A DNA stretch of 64,000 bases, taken from Voacanga thouarsii. Taxonomy: Eukaryota > Streptophyta > Magnoliopsida > Gentianales > Apocynaceae. Shown in pieces: positions 11,215-22,735 of this stretch; within the stretch, counting starts at the first letter, position 1, and each line of letters opens with the position of its first letter. Location: assembly GCA_026120185.1 (NCBI GenBank), contig JANUWF010003376.1, positions 248,001-312,000 of the forward strand, given 5' to 3'. The position numbers were made by a program, and so were the translations under genes. The notes under the pieces are model-generated. The model ran no database searches, had not been told where the DNA came from, and saw only the letters and a list, made by a program, of their open reading frames with translations.

Positions 11215-11226
11215 TGGTATTGGAGC
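11215..11226 (+). other. K1 primer-binding site, tRNA-iMet type
   Basis: TGGTATTGGAGC, two bases after the LTR, differs from the initiator-Met complement TGGTATCAGAGC at two adjacent places. Confidence 0.75.
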
Positions 11227-11272
11227 GAGGTCTACATACTCTTTGTTTAACAGCCTTGTAGAAAAAATCTTA

Positions 11273-11425
11273 ATGGCAAGCTCATCCTCTTTTCCATATG
11301 TTGAAGGGTCTTCAACAAATCGTCCTCCTTTGTTTAATGGAAGCAACTATACTTTCCGGAAGAATAGGATGAAAATTTATGTGTGTTCTACTAACTTCGA
11401 GTTATAGGATCAAAACATGTGATGA
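11273..11425 (+). pseudogene. K1 gag, N-terminal start only
   Basis: Starts MASSSSFPYVEGSSTNRPPL, then FNGSNYTFRKNRMKIYVCST, the start of the copia gag (DUF4219/UBN2-type) that forms the particle. A TAG interrupts at about 11406, where the family has Trp (ELWD). The rest of gag and all of pol are absent. The start codon is 47 bases after the primer site. Confidence 0.75.
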
Positions 11426-11832
11426 TATGGTTGATGTTGGAGATTAATGTTGTTATTGTTGTTGCTTTAATATTGTTGATAATACCATCAATAATTGTTA
11501 TCGCCTTGCAAATATTATTATTGTTATTATGAATACTAATTTTGCTATGATAAATAATTATTGTTACTTCTACTTGTATGATTTCTAATTTATTTATTAA
11601 TAGTGAAATTATTAATTCTTTTAATTATTAATAGCAATATTATTGTTACTTTTGATACCTAAATTGTTATCATTATTATTTATTACTATCATTACTATTA
11701 CTATTATTATTTTTAATAATAGAAATATTATTAATATTATTAGTATTATTATTAGCATTATTATTTTTAATATTATTATCACCATTATTATTATTATTAT
11801 TAAACATTGTTATTTTAGAAAAATTATTATTA

Positions 11833-11884
<52 letters not shown>

Positions 11885-12082
11885 TACTATTTTTATCATC
11901 CTTTTAGCAATATTATTATTATCTATAAAATTAACAATATTCTTATTAATACCTTTGACAATTTTATTATTTTTGTTATACTTAATTATTACTTATGTCA
12001 CTTACTTATGTTATTATAATATCAAATTATCTTATACTAATATTGATATTAAACTCTAGAATATTTTAATATTAATTATTTT
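11426..12082. repeat. ATT/TTA-rich low-complexity tract
   Basis: Almost pure A+T, with imperfect ATT trinucleotide runs and an uninterrupted (ATT)n core at about 11840-11880. The apparent 138-aa ORF at 11643-12059 is poly-isoleucine from this repeat and is not a gene. The tract separates the broken gag of K1 from the LTR of T2. Confidence 0.8.
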
Positions 12083-12816
12083 TGGAACACCCAACCCATT
12101 ATTATTATATTTGAGTGTTGTTATTGTTTAGATGGACATGAATATTTAGAGTTGTGAGTTATTTGTGTCTATATAGTTTTGTTGCTTAGTTGTGCACTAA
12201 TAGTGACATATACCCTATGTTTACCCCAAACGAGACTAGGTTACCTTGAGCAAGACTTAAAAGATAATTTTATCCATGAGATCAAGAGATCAAGTAAGTC
12301 CTTGCATAAAGGTATTTGTTGAACTAAAGCGCTTCTGGAAGTTAAACGTACTATTTACCATGAAAGATATACTTTGGGATGCAATTATGGACACTTTATT
12401 TTTCTTGCTCAATAAAAACAATTTCAGATCAAGCAAACAATTTTCCAAAGAAAAATGTTAAATGTTTCTTAAACCAGTTTTAACTAGACAGTTTGAATAC
12501 CGTAATTGCTATTTCAAAAAGAGACACTTTATCAATTTTACTTTGCTCAAGTGGGAAAAACATGAACGTTGAATATTCAATAAAGGTAGACTCTAGGAGT
12601 AGTCTTTGCCTGGACAAGATGCCAGTTCTGGTTGGTGAGCCAGTTCTAGTTTGTGAGCCAATCTGTACTAGCAACATAGTTCAGGTGGACTGTTTATTCC
12701 CGAAGTGGATAATCGATAAGTTTAGGTGTAGATATGGAGGAGTATCTCACCCTGTGGGCCAATCACCTACTTGTATTGTGATGCAAGGTTTCATAGTACA
12801 CGGTCATGAAGTAGGA

Positions 12817-14227
12817 TGATAAGGGCTAAAATCATCACGATTTTCCTAGTTATTTGATGTTAATTTGAGATACTTTTGTTATAATAACTAGGCATATTCC
12901 TTTTTATTTGACATTTTGCTTGTAGAAAGTGTTTTTAATAAATTTGTGCAAAATTGAGTTGATTTCGAGCAAAAAGTACAAAATTCCAAATTACACCTGG
13001 TGCCAGGTCTGGCAACTGTACCAGGCGCTAGGTCTAATTTGGAAAGACAGAGAAAACAGAGCAATTCTCAGTAGCAAAACAGAACACCCCTTGCGCCAGT
13101 AGGGTCGAGGGGACCTAGTGCCATGTCTAATACATGTGATTTTTGTTGTGCACGAATTTGAGATTTTTCAAAGAATTTTGGTATTTATGAATCTTACTTA
13201 GACTAGACTCCTCAAACAACAAATTTTGGCATCAAGAAAGCTTATTTAAACAAGAAAAACACAAGAGAAAGTAGGGAATTCAAGAATCAAAGTTGTAAAT
13301 TACTCAAAAAGGAGGAGATTCACCATCCAAGCAGGATTGTTCAAGAGAGTTTTCAAGGGAGAAGAATGAGGCTTGTCTATGAGTACTTTCTTTTATATTT
13401 GTTTTCTTGTTCTCAAATAATGATGAATTTAATGTTTTTATTGTAATTTAACATTGTTTTGGAATTCATGGTTTTGTATTAATTTTGATATTTGATCAAT
13501 TTTGTATTTTCCTTGGTATTTGATTACTTGTTATCATTGGTTATTGATGCGTTTTCTTCTAATTGACTTGGGAAATGATGTTAGAAGTTCATTGCATTGA
13601 TTTCATATTTGTTCAATCTTAATAGAATTAGGAAATGAAGTTAGGATTAAAGAACCTAAGTAATCAAAGATTACTTAATTTCGCCTAAGGTATGGGATTA
13701 TTGACTAATTTTATGCTTATTAAGAATTACATTTAATGCATCTTTTGGTTGTTTTGGTTTGATTGGAAAATTTGCTAATTTAATCAAGAGATAGTGATTC
13801 CATAGATTGGAAAAGTAGTGGAGTCTATATAAGTGGATTCCTGACTTGGGAAATGATTGAATTTTACTTTATATTTCGTCATGATACCAAGATGATGATT
13901 AATTGAGATAGTTGCTAAATGGTTCATTATCATGTATTCTAGGATAGTAGTCTAAATTGCAGATTCCTGCATCCTTGAGTTGTATATATTTATTTATTTA
14001 TTTATTTATATTATCTTATCACTTTATTTGATCGGTTAAACAATGAATGAAAAGTAATTAGTGTGTACTTGTTCTTTTGAGAATCGATACTTATTAATTT
14101 CCTATGCTATACTTGCGATGAGTATACTTGCTCGTATGTGTATTTTGAAATTAATGTTTTAATTAAAACTTGACTAAATGATGGATTTAAATTTGATGAT
14201 TTTTACACATCCAAAATCTACGCATCA
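12817..14227 (+). repeat. X3 5' LTR
   Basis: TGATAAGGGCTAAAATCATC to TCTACGCATCA. By eye it differs from the 3' copy at roughly one base in ten over the first 150 bases, so the insertion is old. It carries GGTGCCAGGT and CCAGGCGCTAGG boxes at 13000-13130, a degraded form of the GC module of X1/X2. Confidence 0.85.
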
Positions 14228-14229
14228 AG

Positions 14230-14253
14230 TTTTTTGTGCCATTGCTATGGAAC
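14230..14253 (+). other. X3 primer-binding site, degraded tRNA-Asp type
   Basis: TTTTTTGTGCCATTGCTATG and the following GAAC align to the tRNA-Asp site with about six changes, most of them C to T or G to A. Confidence 0.65.
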
Positions 14254-14563
14254 AATATCATGAAAGCTTGGATTTTGTTGATTTAACTATGTTTATAAGT
14301 ATATATGTCTATATGTGAATATGTATATATTTTCTGTGTAAATAAGTGCCATATCTTGTTGTATGTATAAATGTACATTAGCTAACTAACTTGATTCAAT
14401 ATTGTACTATGCCTGTATAATACTAACATTATTTGTAAATATCACTAACTTTTATTTTTTTTAGGTACTTTGTGAATATTTAAGTCTTTTTATTAGCATA
14501 TGATTTTATTTTTTATTTGTTAAAATTTGTTGCTATTCTTTATTTTTCTTTTCAATTTGATTT

Positions 14564-14767
14564 TTGTTTTTCTTTGAGCGCAAGGTTGACATTATCATGA
14601 ACAATTATTTTTTGGCACAAGATCAAAGGAGTTACATTAATGATAGATTGACAAATTTACAAGCTCCCATTGATGTTTTTAATGAGACGTTATTAAAAGC
14701 ATTAGTGAATTCTTTTGCTGCCCATAAAAATTTATATGTTCAGTGGCATGCAAAAGCTTCCCAATGA
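14564..14767 (+). pseudogene. X3 internal ORF remnant 1, unrecognised
   Basis: A 67-codon stretch includes IIMNNYFLAQDQRSYINDR and a following helix-prone segment (LQAPIDVFNETLLKALVNSF). It may be a relic of a structural protein, judged only from its position after the primer site. No catalytic or zinc-finger motif is seen. It is followed by stops in all frames. Confidence 0.35.
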
Positions 14768-14939
14768 TTGCGCGATCAAAGGACATAATTATTTAAGATT
14801 ATTAAGGAGACTCATGAGTAATGCTGGCCCATACAATTGACCATGGCAAAAAAAAAAGAGAGGCTATGAGTGATAATTGCACGATGTGGCAAGAGAGGTA
14901 TTCGATTATACTCTATAAGCTAATAATTCTAATTTCTCT

Positions 14940-15221
14940 TTGTCATATGATTTCTTAGGTTCCTCTCACTTCTTGGAGAACAATAGTTCCAATGATGATG
15001 TGTGGAGTTTACCATGCCTCAAGGAGTTGGATTTATCAATGATTCATTCTAAGAAGCCTTTGGAGGATGTTGACGAATTCTACCATTCACCCCAATTTCA
15101 GGGAGGTAACTTGGTATTTGTAGAAGCATTCAAAAGTAAGGATTTCTTGATCCCATCTTTAAAAACTCAATTGCTAAGTTTTAAGGAGAATTTTTTTTAT
15201 GACAAATCTTTTGAAGGGTGA
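14940..15221 (+). pseudogene. X3 internal ORF remnant 2, unrecognised
   Basis: A 93-codon stretch includes VWSLPCLKELDLSMIHSKKP and DEFYHSPQFQGGNLVFVEAF. It lies downstream of remnant 1 and may have been part of the same protein. A second short frame overlaps its end (15199-15391) before T3 interrupts. I recognise no family. Confidence 0.3.
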
Positions 15222-17703
15222 ATTGGTGATGTCAAGATTGATGCATTCTTTAGATAACATGCACACTTATGTGTTGACAAAAAAATTTGTGTGTCTAAAG
15301 GAATGTTTAAGAATGAAGTTTATATATTTTGCTTTGTTGAGAAAAATTATGTTTATGAACCTTCTATTTTTCAAAAACCTCTGTTATTTCTATTTTTGTA
15401 ACACCCCACTATCTAGGCCCCACAGGGCCGGGGATGTCGCCCCGTCCAAAGGACAAGAGGTCTTTATAAATTGGTCACATCAACGAAATAAAAAAATAAT
15501 ACTTTAAAAAAATGAACTTATTACAACCCAAAAATTCAAGAACAAATCCAAAATAAATTGTTCATTATCATCTCTCAAAGCAACATATAAAATAAACAAC
15601 ATAGAGTCTTCCAAGCAGGCAACAAATCTAGCTACTCATCTCCATAGCAGGACCAATCTGAAAACATGGTATAAAAGGTGATGAGATAAAAATCTCAGTA
15701 AGCCCGTGTGTGCCTTGAGTGTTTCAGGTAAAACAGATCATGTATGCAAGTTGTAAAAATTGTATAGAAGAAAATGCTAGCACACAATAAATAAGGATTA
15801 AAATAAAGAGTGGCGTTTTGCTTTTCAAATTATACATGTGCACAATAAATACAACCACTTAAATGGGTAGCCATGGGTGACCACACGTTGGGCCTAATGA
15901 CTATATAACGGTTAGAATGCTAAATTTTGTGCAGACTGACAAAAAGATAAGTGATCGGCTTACCAGATAAGATACTCCTCCTTCTCTACACCGAAACATA
16001 CCAGTTGTCCACTCTAAAAACACACAGTCCACTTGACTGAAACTTGCTAGCTCGGACCGGCATGACTAAGTAGTACTGTCGCTTCTCTAAGTTGAGTTCA
16101 TCTTCTGGAGGTGGCCTCCTGTCAGAAGACTCGCTCTTGCTCTTCGAAACTAGTACTACTAGCCTACCCTTATTGAGTACTCAATGTTGATTGTCCCACT
16201 TGTGAGAAAACGGATAAAATATTGCTTTACTTGGAAATAGCAATTAAGGGTTTCTAAAATTTGTGTCAAAGTGGGTTTTTAGAAAGAGTTTAGTGTTTGT
16301 GCAAAACTGCTTGATTGGTTTTCAAATGATTTGTTTAACTGAATAAGAAAGGAAATAGTCCTTAATTGCTTTTACAAAATGAGTGTTCATGCACTTTGCA
16401 TTTGGCTTGCCATAGTAATCTTTTGTCATCAAATAAGTTTATGCAGGAGCTTACTTGATCCTTTGCTTACAAATTCACAAATCTTCCAAAGCTGACCTAA
16501 CCCCGCCTGGGGTAAACACAAGTTATATGGTTATATTCAAGCTATACACGCTTCCATAAATAATCCTAGTTCAACTTATTACAATCATGACCCTAATGTC
16601 CTAAGCTATAAGGCTAGATGATAAATGGTTTTATAAAATAAGTCTAGCTTGATAAGTAAAAATAACTAGAGGTTGTAAAATAATTGCTAATAAGTTATAG
16701 GTTCAAATACAAATCTTGAGTGTTGTTATTAATAAATAAACTAGGGGTTTAATTGATGAAGAATCCTAAGTCCTTGATGATATTATTAAAATAAATAATA
16801 AATTATTACTAATCTCTTAATTAATAATTAATAGATAGAAAATAATAAATAAAATTAACAATAAATAAATTTTATAAAATTTTGGATCAATAGATAATAA
16901 ATAAATTTCAATAGTTTTTATGAATATATGGCCTACAAGAGTAATATTTTACCTATTATTATTATTTATATAAAAGGCTTTATTTATTATTATTATATAT
17001 AAATATTTATATATTATAAAAGATATCATTTATTTGGCTAAAATATTACTATTCCATTTAATATTCCAAATCCAACTTCCTAGGGTTGTCGAAATCTTTG
17101 GAGGAAATCATAATATTAATTTTAATTAACGTAATAAAATTGGTCAATTGAAATAGTTTAGGATCAACAAGGTCATGATTATAATTTTCCTATTGCTAAT
17201 AAGAATCATGAAGATAAACTCCAACATCAATCAACAAACTATTCTATTCATGAATAAAGGTTTAAATCCATACCTACTATCACATGGCCAAATCTCTACT
17301 AAGCATAATCATATTCATGGCTTCAATGAAAACAAGAACATAATACCCTATTTACTAAAGGTGACATAATATCTAACATGCTTAAACATCCATACTCACT
17401 TAAGATATGAAGAACATGCATCGATCCACAAGAAATATCATAAAACTTAACCATGGCAAAACATCCTCATGCTCCAATCTCAACTCCTTCATACATAAGC
17501 ACATACTCAATTTCCAATCATATTCTATCCTTTTCTAACAGCATCTAAGAGATATGATTTTAGAATTAAAGAGAAGGTTAAAGAGAAATACTTGGTTGTT
17601 GACTATCTCGATGAAGATTCAAGGAGATCCACATGCTTAGGAGGCTTGAATCATCCAAGAAAGAAGAAGAAAAATAGCCATGGTTGAAGCAACCATTTTG
17701 GCC

Positions 17704-17736
17704 GAGAGAGAGAGAGAGAGTAGTAGTAGTAGTAGT
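17704..17736 (+). repeat. Compound microsatellite (GA)n(TAG)n in T3
   Basis: About eight GA dinucleotides run directly into about five TAG/GTA trinucleotides. Confidence 0.9.
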
Positions 17737-19213
17737 ATATCATGTTAAAGATTGAAGGAAAGAAGATGAACAAAATCGTTCTTGGTTACCTTAATAGTGT
17801 TCTTGAGACTTCAAGGAAAATTCTAGTTTTTTATCCGATAGCATATTTTTATTTTCAATATTTGACAATATAAAATCCAGAAATGGACTCTAGGGAGTGA
17901 GTAGGCGTGATCTGGAGTTTTTGGAAGGGTTTGGAGGTGTTTAGAGTGGTCTTAGGCTTAGAGAAAGGTAGTGTGTGTTCTTGGAGAAATGGAGAGAATT
18001 GGAAAGAAAGCTGGACGAAATGCTGATGGGATTTGGCCGAATGATTGAGGGATTCTTGTGACTTGATTTTCAGATTAGGGAGAAGAGGAAAACCTGGTTG
18101 TTTGAATTTCAAATGGAGTAATTCATGGAGTGTTTTAAGATAGAAGATATGGTAATGTGGTTTGATTGATGGAGGTTCTTGGTAATGATTGAGGGATTCT
18201 AGTTGTTTGAAGCTTAATCTAACGGAGTTTTCATAGAGCAATTGCTGGAATTTTGAACTTCAATTGAGAGCTTGATTGGAGCAATTGAAGGAGGAATTTG
18301 AGGAATGGCTATGGAGTCCAATCGTGCAGGTCAGTGGAGGAGGGTAATGGAGTTCAGTTCATGGCTGACTAAGGTTAACTTCACAGAAGTTTGAGGTGGT
18401 TTTCGGACAAGGCTTGAAGAGAAAGCAAGGCTGGAATTTTTCTGGTTTGAGTTTCGAATGGTTTGCTGGAATTTGCTGCACAGTTTTTCTGCAATGTTCC
18501 AACTAACTTGCAGAGAGTTTGGAGAGGTATTGGAAGGTCCTTTAAGGCTAGTTTCTAGCCTTCTTTATAGAGGAAAGACAGAGGTAATCCACTAGTTTGA
18601 AGGGTAGAAGAAATAGCTTGTTTTTGGACTGCTAAACATTGAAGCTGTCTAAAAAAAATTTCTGGTTTGCATAGCTTTGCAGTCTAATTTTTGGCAAAGG
18701 ATTTCAGTCTTCAAACTGAAAAAGTTGGCCATTTTTCTGGCAGCATTTGAGTAAGGAAAATGGTTGAAGTTTTTGAAGGCTAAACTGTCTAAGAACCTGG
18801 AATATTTTCAGTTTGCTTCCATGAAGAAGGTGAATACTAAGGAGTGGAGTTTGAAGGTTCAACTATAGAGATTAATTCTCTTAGGAACCTTCCTTAACTC
18901 CCTCCCTATTTTCAGTCAAAACTCTATCCACTAAGAGCCATTTTCGAAATTCCAAGGTCAATAAACCTTACTGAATTTTTTGGAATTAAAATATGAATTT
19001 GGATGAATTGAACAAAACTTAATTGGTAAAGGATTTAAGGCAAGCTAGGGAATAAAAGGACATGAATCCCTTAAGAATTCTTGTAGGGCATAAGAATAGG
19101 ATTAGGACATTCCCTTCATGTCTCCCCTAGGACAACACTCCTATTTCTACTTATGGAATGCAAGGGACGAAAAATTCAACCCAAAAAGAAATAATCATAG
19201 CAAAAACTTAAAT

Positions 19214-19278
19214 GATGGGATTTGAACTCAAGACCTTAGAGATTATTTCCAAAGCTCTAACCACTAAACCACAACAAT
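19214..19278 (-). other. tRNA-like sequence with pol III A and B boxes inside T3
   Basis: On the minus strand, TGGTTTAGTGGTTAGAGC resembles a tRNA D-arm and A box. GAGTTCAAATCCC, about 30 bases later, resembles a T-loop and B box. The middle does not form a convincing anticodon arm, and the T-stem pairs poorly, so it is not an intact tRNA. It could be a tRNA-derived relic (SINE-like) captured in the LTR. Confidence 0.45.
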
Positions 19279-19528
19279 TCTTGTTCTTATTTTCTCTCCC
19301 AAATATTCTTCCTATTAAATCCTCAAGCTATCTCCTTATTTTGACCTCAAGAAAAATTACCATTTTACCCTTCCTACTCAATAAGCACAACTAAGCCTTC
19401 TAGACTATAAATTATAATTCTAAAGCACAAAAAATTATTTCAAAATATATTTATGCATGCAAGAAAATATGATATGCATCCCGACCCCCTTACTTTAGGG
19501 TTGGCTTTAGGTGGAGTTTCACAATTTT

Positions 19529-19795
19529 CATCATCCTTACCTTTTTCAATGAGCATTAATGTCTTTTACAAAGGGATGGTGAGAAAGCATGATGAGTGTT
19601 GGTTTTCTTTAGTTGGTTAAGTATCTTTTCCCTCCCCAAATAAAGAAAATATTTTTCATTTAAAATTTAAGGGAGTGAGTAGTGTCTGTATGTGCTTTAT
19701 TAGGATTTTTATTAGCATTTTTCTTTAGGTTGTTTTCTTTTAATTAGGTGTGTCTTTATTTTGTTTTTTTTTTTTTTTGCTTTTATTTGTGTGTA

Positions 19796-19826
<31 letters not shown>

Positions 19827-20780
19827 TGTGGGTAGGAATAAAGTCTTCTTAGACTAGCCCATTTCTCTATTTTCAGCTTTGATATCTATTTGAGCTTATT
19901 GCACTTGGGATGTATTGCTTCAGCCTCTCCTCCTTTATCAATTTTGGCCCCTTTTAAGATGCTTTCTTGTGTTTATTTTTCTCCAATAAGGACATTGTCC
20001 AGTTTAAGTGTAGGGGGTGATTTGATTATATTCTTTGTCCAAGTTTTTATCAATCATCTTAGTATTTTCTTGGTATTGAGCTCTTTGGAAAATAATTTTG
20101 TTGAATTTCCTTGAAAATTTTGACAATTTAACAAATTTGAAATTTTTCAAAATTTTTGTGGTTTTCATTATTTAGCAAGGTTGTAATTTTTTTTCTTACC
20201 TAGATATGAGTTTTGTCATTCATTTGGTGGATTTTTATGAAATTGGATTATTGGATAGGATATTATCAAGACTTAAGAATTTAGATTAATCTTGTTTATG
20301 CATTAGTGTTTGAATTTTATTTGATTCATCTAGTTTGAATATGGAGAATATGGTGAATGTGGGGAAAGTTGTTAGCTAACTCTTGTATTATGGGTTTAAA
20401 CTTTGCTTCACTTTGAGTTGTGATAAGGAGTGAGAGGATATAAATTTGTTAAGTAGAAAAATTGTCGAAAAATTTACTGTGAGTTGAAGATTGAGAAAAA
20501 TGAGTTGATTGTTGTTTCCTTTATAAAGGTGAGAAAGATGTTGAAAGATGTTTTTGTTTAATTATGATGGCCAATACGGATAGTGGAGAGAAATTCACTT
20601 TCTTGAGGCTATTAATTCCCAAAAGCAAAATAGAGAGAGAAAAAATGTTGAAAAAATGATGAGGAATGACTAAAAAGGGGCAATACGATGTGTGAAGAGA
20701 AATCCATACACTTGAGACTATTAATTTCCTAAGTCATTGAGAAAATTTTGAGAGAAAAAAAAATATAGAGTGTGGTATAA
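19529..20780 (+). other. X3 internal region, 3' half, non-coding
   Basis: Continues X3 after T3. Contains poly-T and (GT)n runs at about 19767-19828 and two pairs of direct repeats: CAATACG...GAGAGAAATC...TATTAATT at 20572 and 20681, and ACTTTGCTT(C/A)ACTTTGAG near 20400 and 20804. The ORF at 19890-20114 shows no known domain. Confidence 0.5.
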
Positions 20781-20816
20781 AGTTAAGCAAAGTTTAACTT
20801 TAAACTTTGCTTAACT
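20781..20816. repeat. Perfect 16-bp inverted repeat near X3 3' end
   Basis: AGTTAAGCAAAGTTTA, a 4-base loop ACTT, then TAAACTTTGCTTAACT. It lies about 215 bases before the 3' LTR. The right arm overlaps one of the direct repeats. Confidence 0.9.
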
Positions 20817-21015
20817 TTGAGTTGTGATAAGGAGAGTTTTGTTATGCTTTATCAAATACTTCAAAGTTTGAATTATTTTCAAAGGGTTTAATGACTGGCA
20901 AAAGTTTTATCTAAAATTCGAAGAGAAGTTATAGGCCTAGTTATGATTTTGAAAAAGAATAAATTCATGTGTTTTCTTGATTTTAAATGCTTTGCTTAAG
21001 GACAAACAAAAGTTC

Positions 21016-21030
21016 AAGTGTGGGGGTATG
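21016..21030 (+). other. X3 polypurine tract
   Basis: AAGTGTGGGGGTATG directly before the LTR start TGATAGGGGC. It is preceded by TTGCTTAAGGACAAACAAA, which matches TTGCTTGAGGACAAGCAAA at the same place in X2. Confidence 0.8.
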
Positions 21031-22442
21031 TGATAGGGGCTAAAATCATCACTATTTTTCTAGTTATTTGAGGTTAATTTGAGATACTTTTGTTATAATA
21101 ACTAAGCATATTCCTTCTTATTTGACATTTTGCTTGTAGAAAGTGTTTTTGACAAATTTGTACAGAATTAAGTTGCTTTTGAGCAAAAAGTGTAAAATTC
21201 CATATTGCACATGGTGCCAAGTCTAGCAACTACACTAGGTGCCAGGTCCAATCTGGAAAGACAGAGAAAACAAAGCAATTTTAAGGAGCATAACAGAACA
21301 CACCTGGCGCTAGGTAAGGTCGAGGGGACCCGCGCCATGTCCAATCTATACACATGATTTCTGTGCACAAATTTGGTATTTTTTAAAGGATTTTAGTATT
21401 TTTCGAATCCTACTTGGACTAGACTCCTCAAGTAATGAATTTTGGCATTAAAAAAGCTTATTTAAATAAGAAAAACATAAGAGAAAGTAGGGAATCCAAG
21501 AATCAAAGTTGCAAATCACTCAAAAGGAGGAGATTCACCATCTAAGGAGGATTGTTTAAGGGAGTCTTCAAAGGAGAATGAGGAGGCTTGTCTATGAGTG
21601 CTTTCTTTTACCTTTGTTCTTTTGTTCTTAAACAATTATGTATTCAATGTTTTCATTGTAATTTGACATTGTTTTGGAATTCATGGTTTTGTATTAATTT
21701 TGATATTTGATCAATTTTGTATTTTCCTTGGTATTTGATTACTTGTTATCATTGGTTATTGATGCGTTTTCTTCTAATTGACTTGGGAAATGATGTTAGA
21801 ATTTCATTGCATTGATTTCATATTTGTTCAATCTTAATGGATTTGGGAAATGAAATTAGGATTAAAAAATCTAAGTGATTAAAAATTAGTTAATTTAGCC
21901 TAGATTATGGGGTTATTGATTAATTTCTTGCTTATGAGAAATTGAGTTTAATGTATCTTTTAGTTGTTTTGGTTTGATTGGGAAATCTACTAATTTAATC
22001 TAGAGATAGTGATTTCATAGATTAGAAAATAAGTAGAGTCTATATAAGTGGATTTATGACTTGAGAAATGATTGAATTTTACTTTATATTCCTTCATGAT
22101 GACAAGATGATGGTTAATTGAGATAGTTGCTAAATGGTTCATTATCATATATTCTAAGATAGTTATCTAATTGCATATTCCTACATCATTGAATTCTACA
22201 TATTTCTTTATTTTTATTATTTTTATTATCTTATCACTTTATTTTATCAGTTAAACAATGAATGAAAAGTGATTAGTGTGTACTTGTTCCTTTGAGGATC
22301 GATACTCGTTAATTCCCTATGTTATGCTTGCGATGAGTATACTTGCTCGTATGTGTATTTTGGGATTAATATTTTAAGTAAAACTTGACTAAGAGATGTA
22401 TTTAAATTTGATGATTTTTATCCACCCAAAATTTATGCATTA
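21031..22442 (+). repeat. X3 3' LTR
   Basis: 1412 bp, TGATAGGGGCTAAAATCATC to TTATGCATTA (final CA decayed to TA). Pairs with 12817-14227. The target copy TAAGG follows. Confidence 0.85.
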
Positions 22443-22735
22443 TAAGGTTTTATAGCCATGACTATAATGCAGGGTTTCATAGTCAAATTTTATTTGAGTG
22501 GTTTATTTCTTTACAAGTTGTACACTTTTATTTTACAAAAGTTGAAAAATATCACTCAGTGTTTAAAAATAAATATTTCTAGACTTGCAATCTTTCCATT
22601 GTGGCTTGTTTAAAATTTGTATGCATGAAATGCTTTCTTAAATTATCATGAGCACACGTAGGAGTTACTGAGAAATATTTCTGACCACCCTTTTATGTCA
22701 TACTTTCAGGTCGATCCTGCATTGAAGGTTGATTG

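Larger units (their letters stand above)
9991..11425 (+). mobile_element. K1: copia element fragment (5' LTR plus start of gag)
   Basis: An LTR with a TATA box and tandem repeats, a tRNA-iMet primer site and the first codons of a copia gag follow in order on the plus strand. Everything after about 11425 is missing and is replaced by ATT-rich DNA. The LTR start is not certain; TGTTGATATG at 9989 is one candidate. This family differs from S: its LTR and gag are unrelated by eye. Confidence 0.75.
15397..19523 (-). repeat. T3: solo LTR of a Tekay/Del-like element
   Basis: 4127 bp with ends TGTAACACCCC...GTTTCACA, flanked by a perfect target duplication ATTTT (15392-15396 and 19524-19528). The GGGGATGTCGCCCC block and the GAGTACTCAATG phrase place it in the T family, in inverse orientation to T2. 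No internal region remains, so it is the product of LTR-LTR recombination. ORFs inside (for example 17855-18241 minus) show no recognisable protein. Confidence 0.85.
12817..22442 (+). mobile_element. X3: complete but non-autonomous tRNA-Asp-primed LTR retrotransposon
   Basis: Two LTRs of 1411 and 1412 bp flank a primer site, a short internal region and a polypurine tract. Without the nested solo LTR T3, the internal region is only about 2.7 kb and shows no RT, integrase or RNase H on either strand. The target copies TAGGA (12812-12816) and TAAGG (22443-22447) each differ by one base from TAGGG, the base order still seen in the T2 3' LTR (60165-60169). Its LTRs resemble those of X1/X2, so proteins were probably supplied in trans by such elements. 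Confidence 0.85.

Noticed and set aside
11643..12059. 138-aa ORF of mostly isoleucine
   Set aside because: It is the translation of an ATT/TTA low-complexity tract; no start context or domain.
11426..12082. Centromeric or satellite DNA
   Set aside because: No unit of fixed length; only trinucleotide-type A/T repetition.
17855..18241. 128-aa minus-strand ORF inside T3
   Set aside because: Lies in the middle of a solo LTR, no family recognised, not extended in neighbouring frames.
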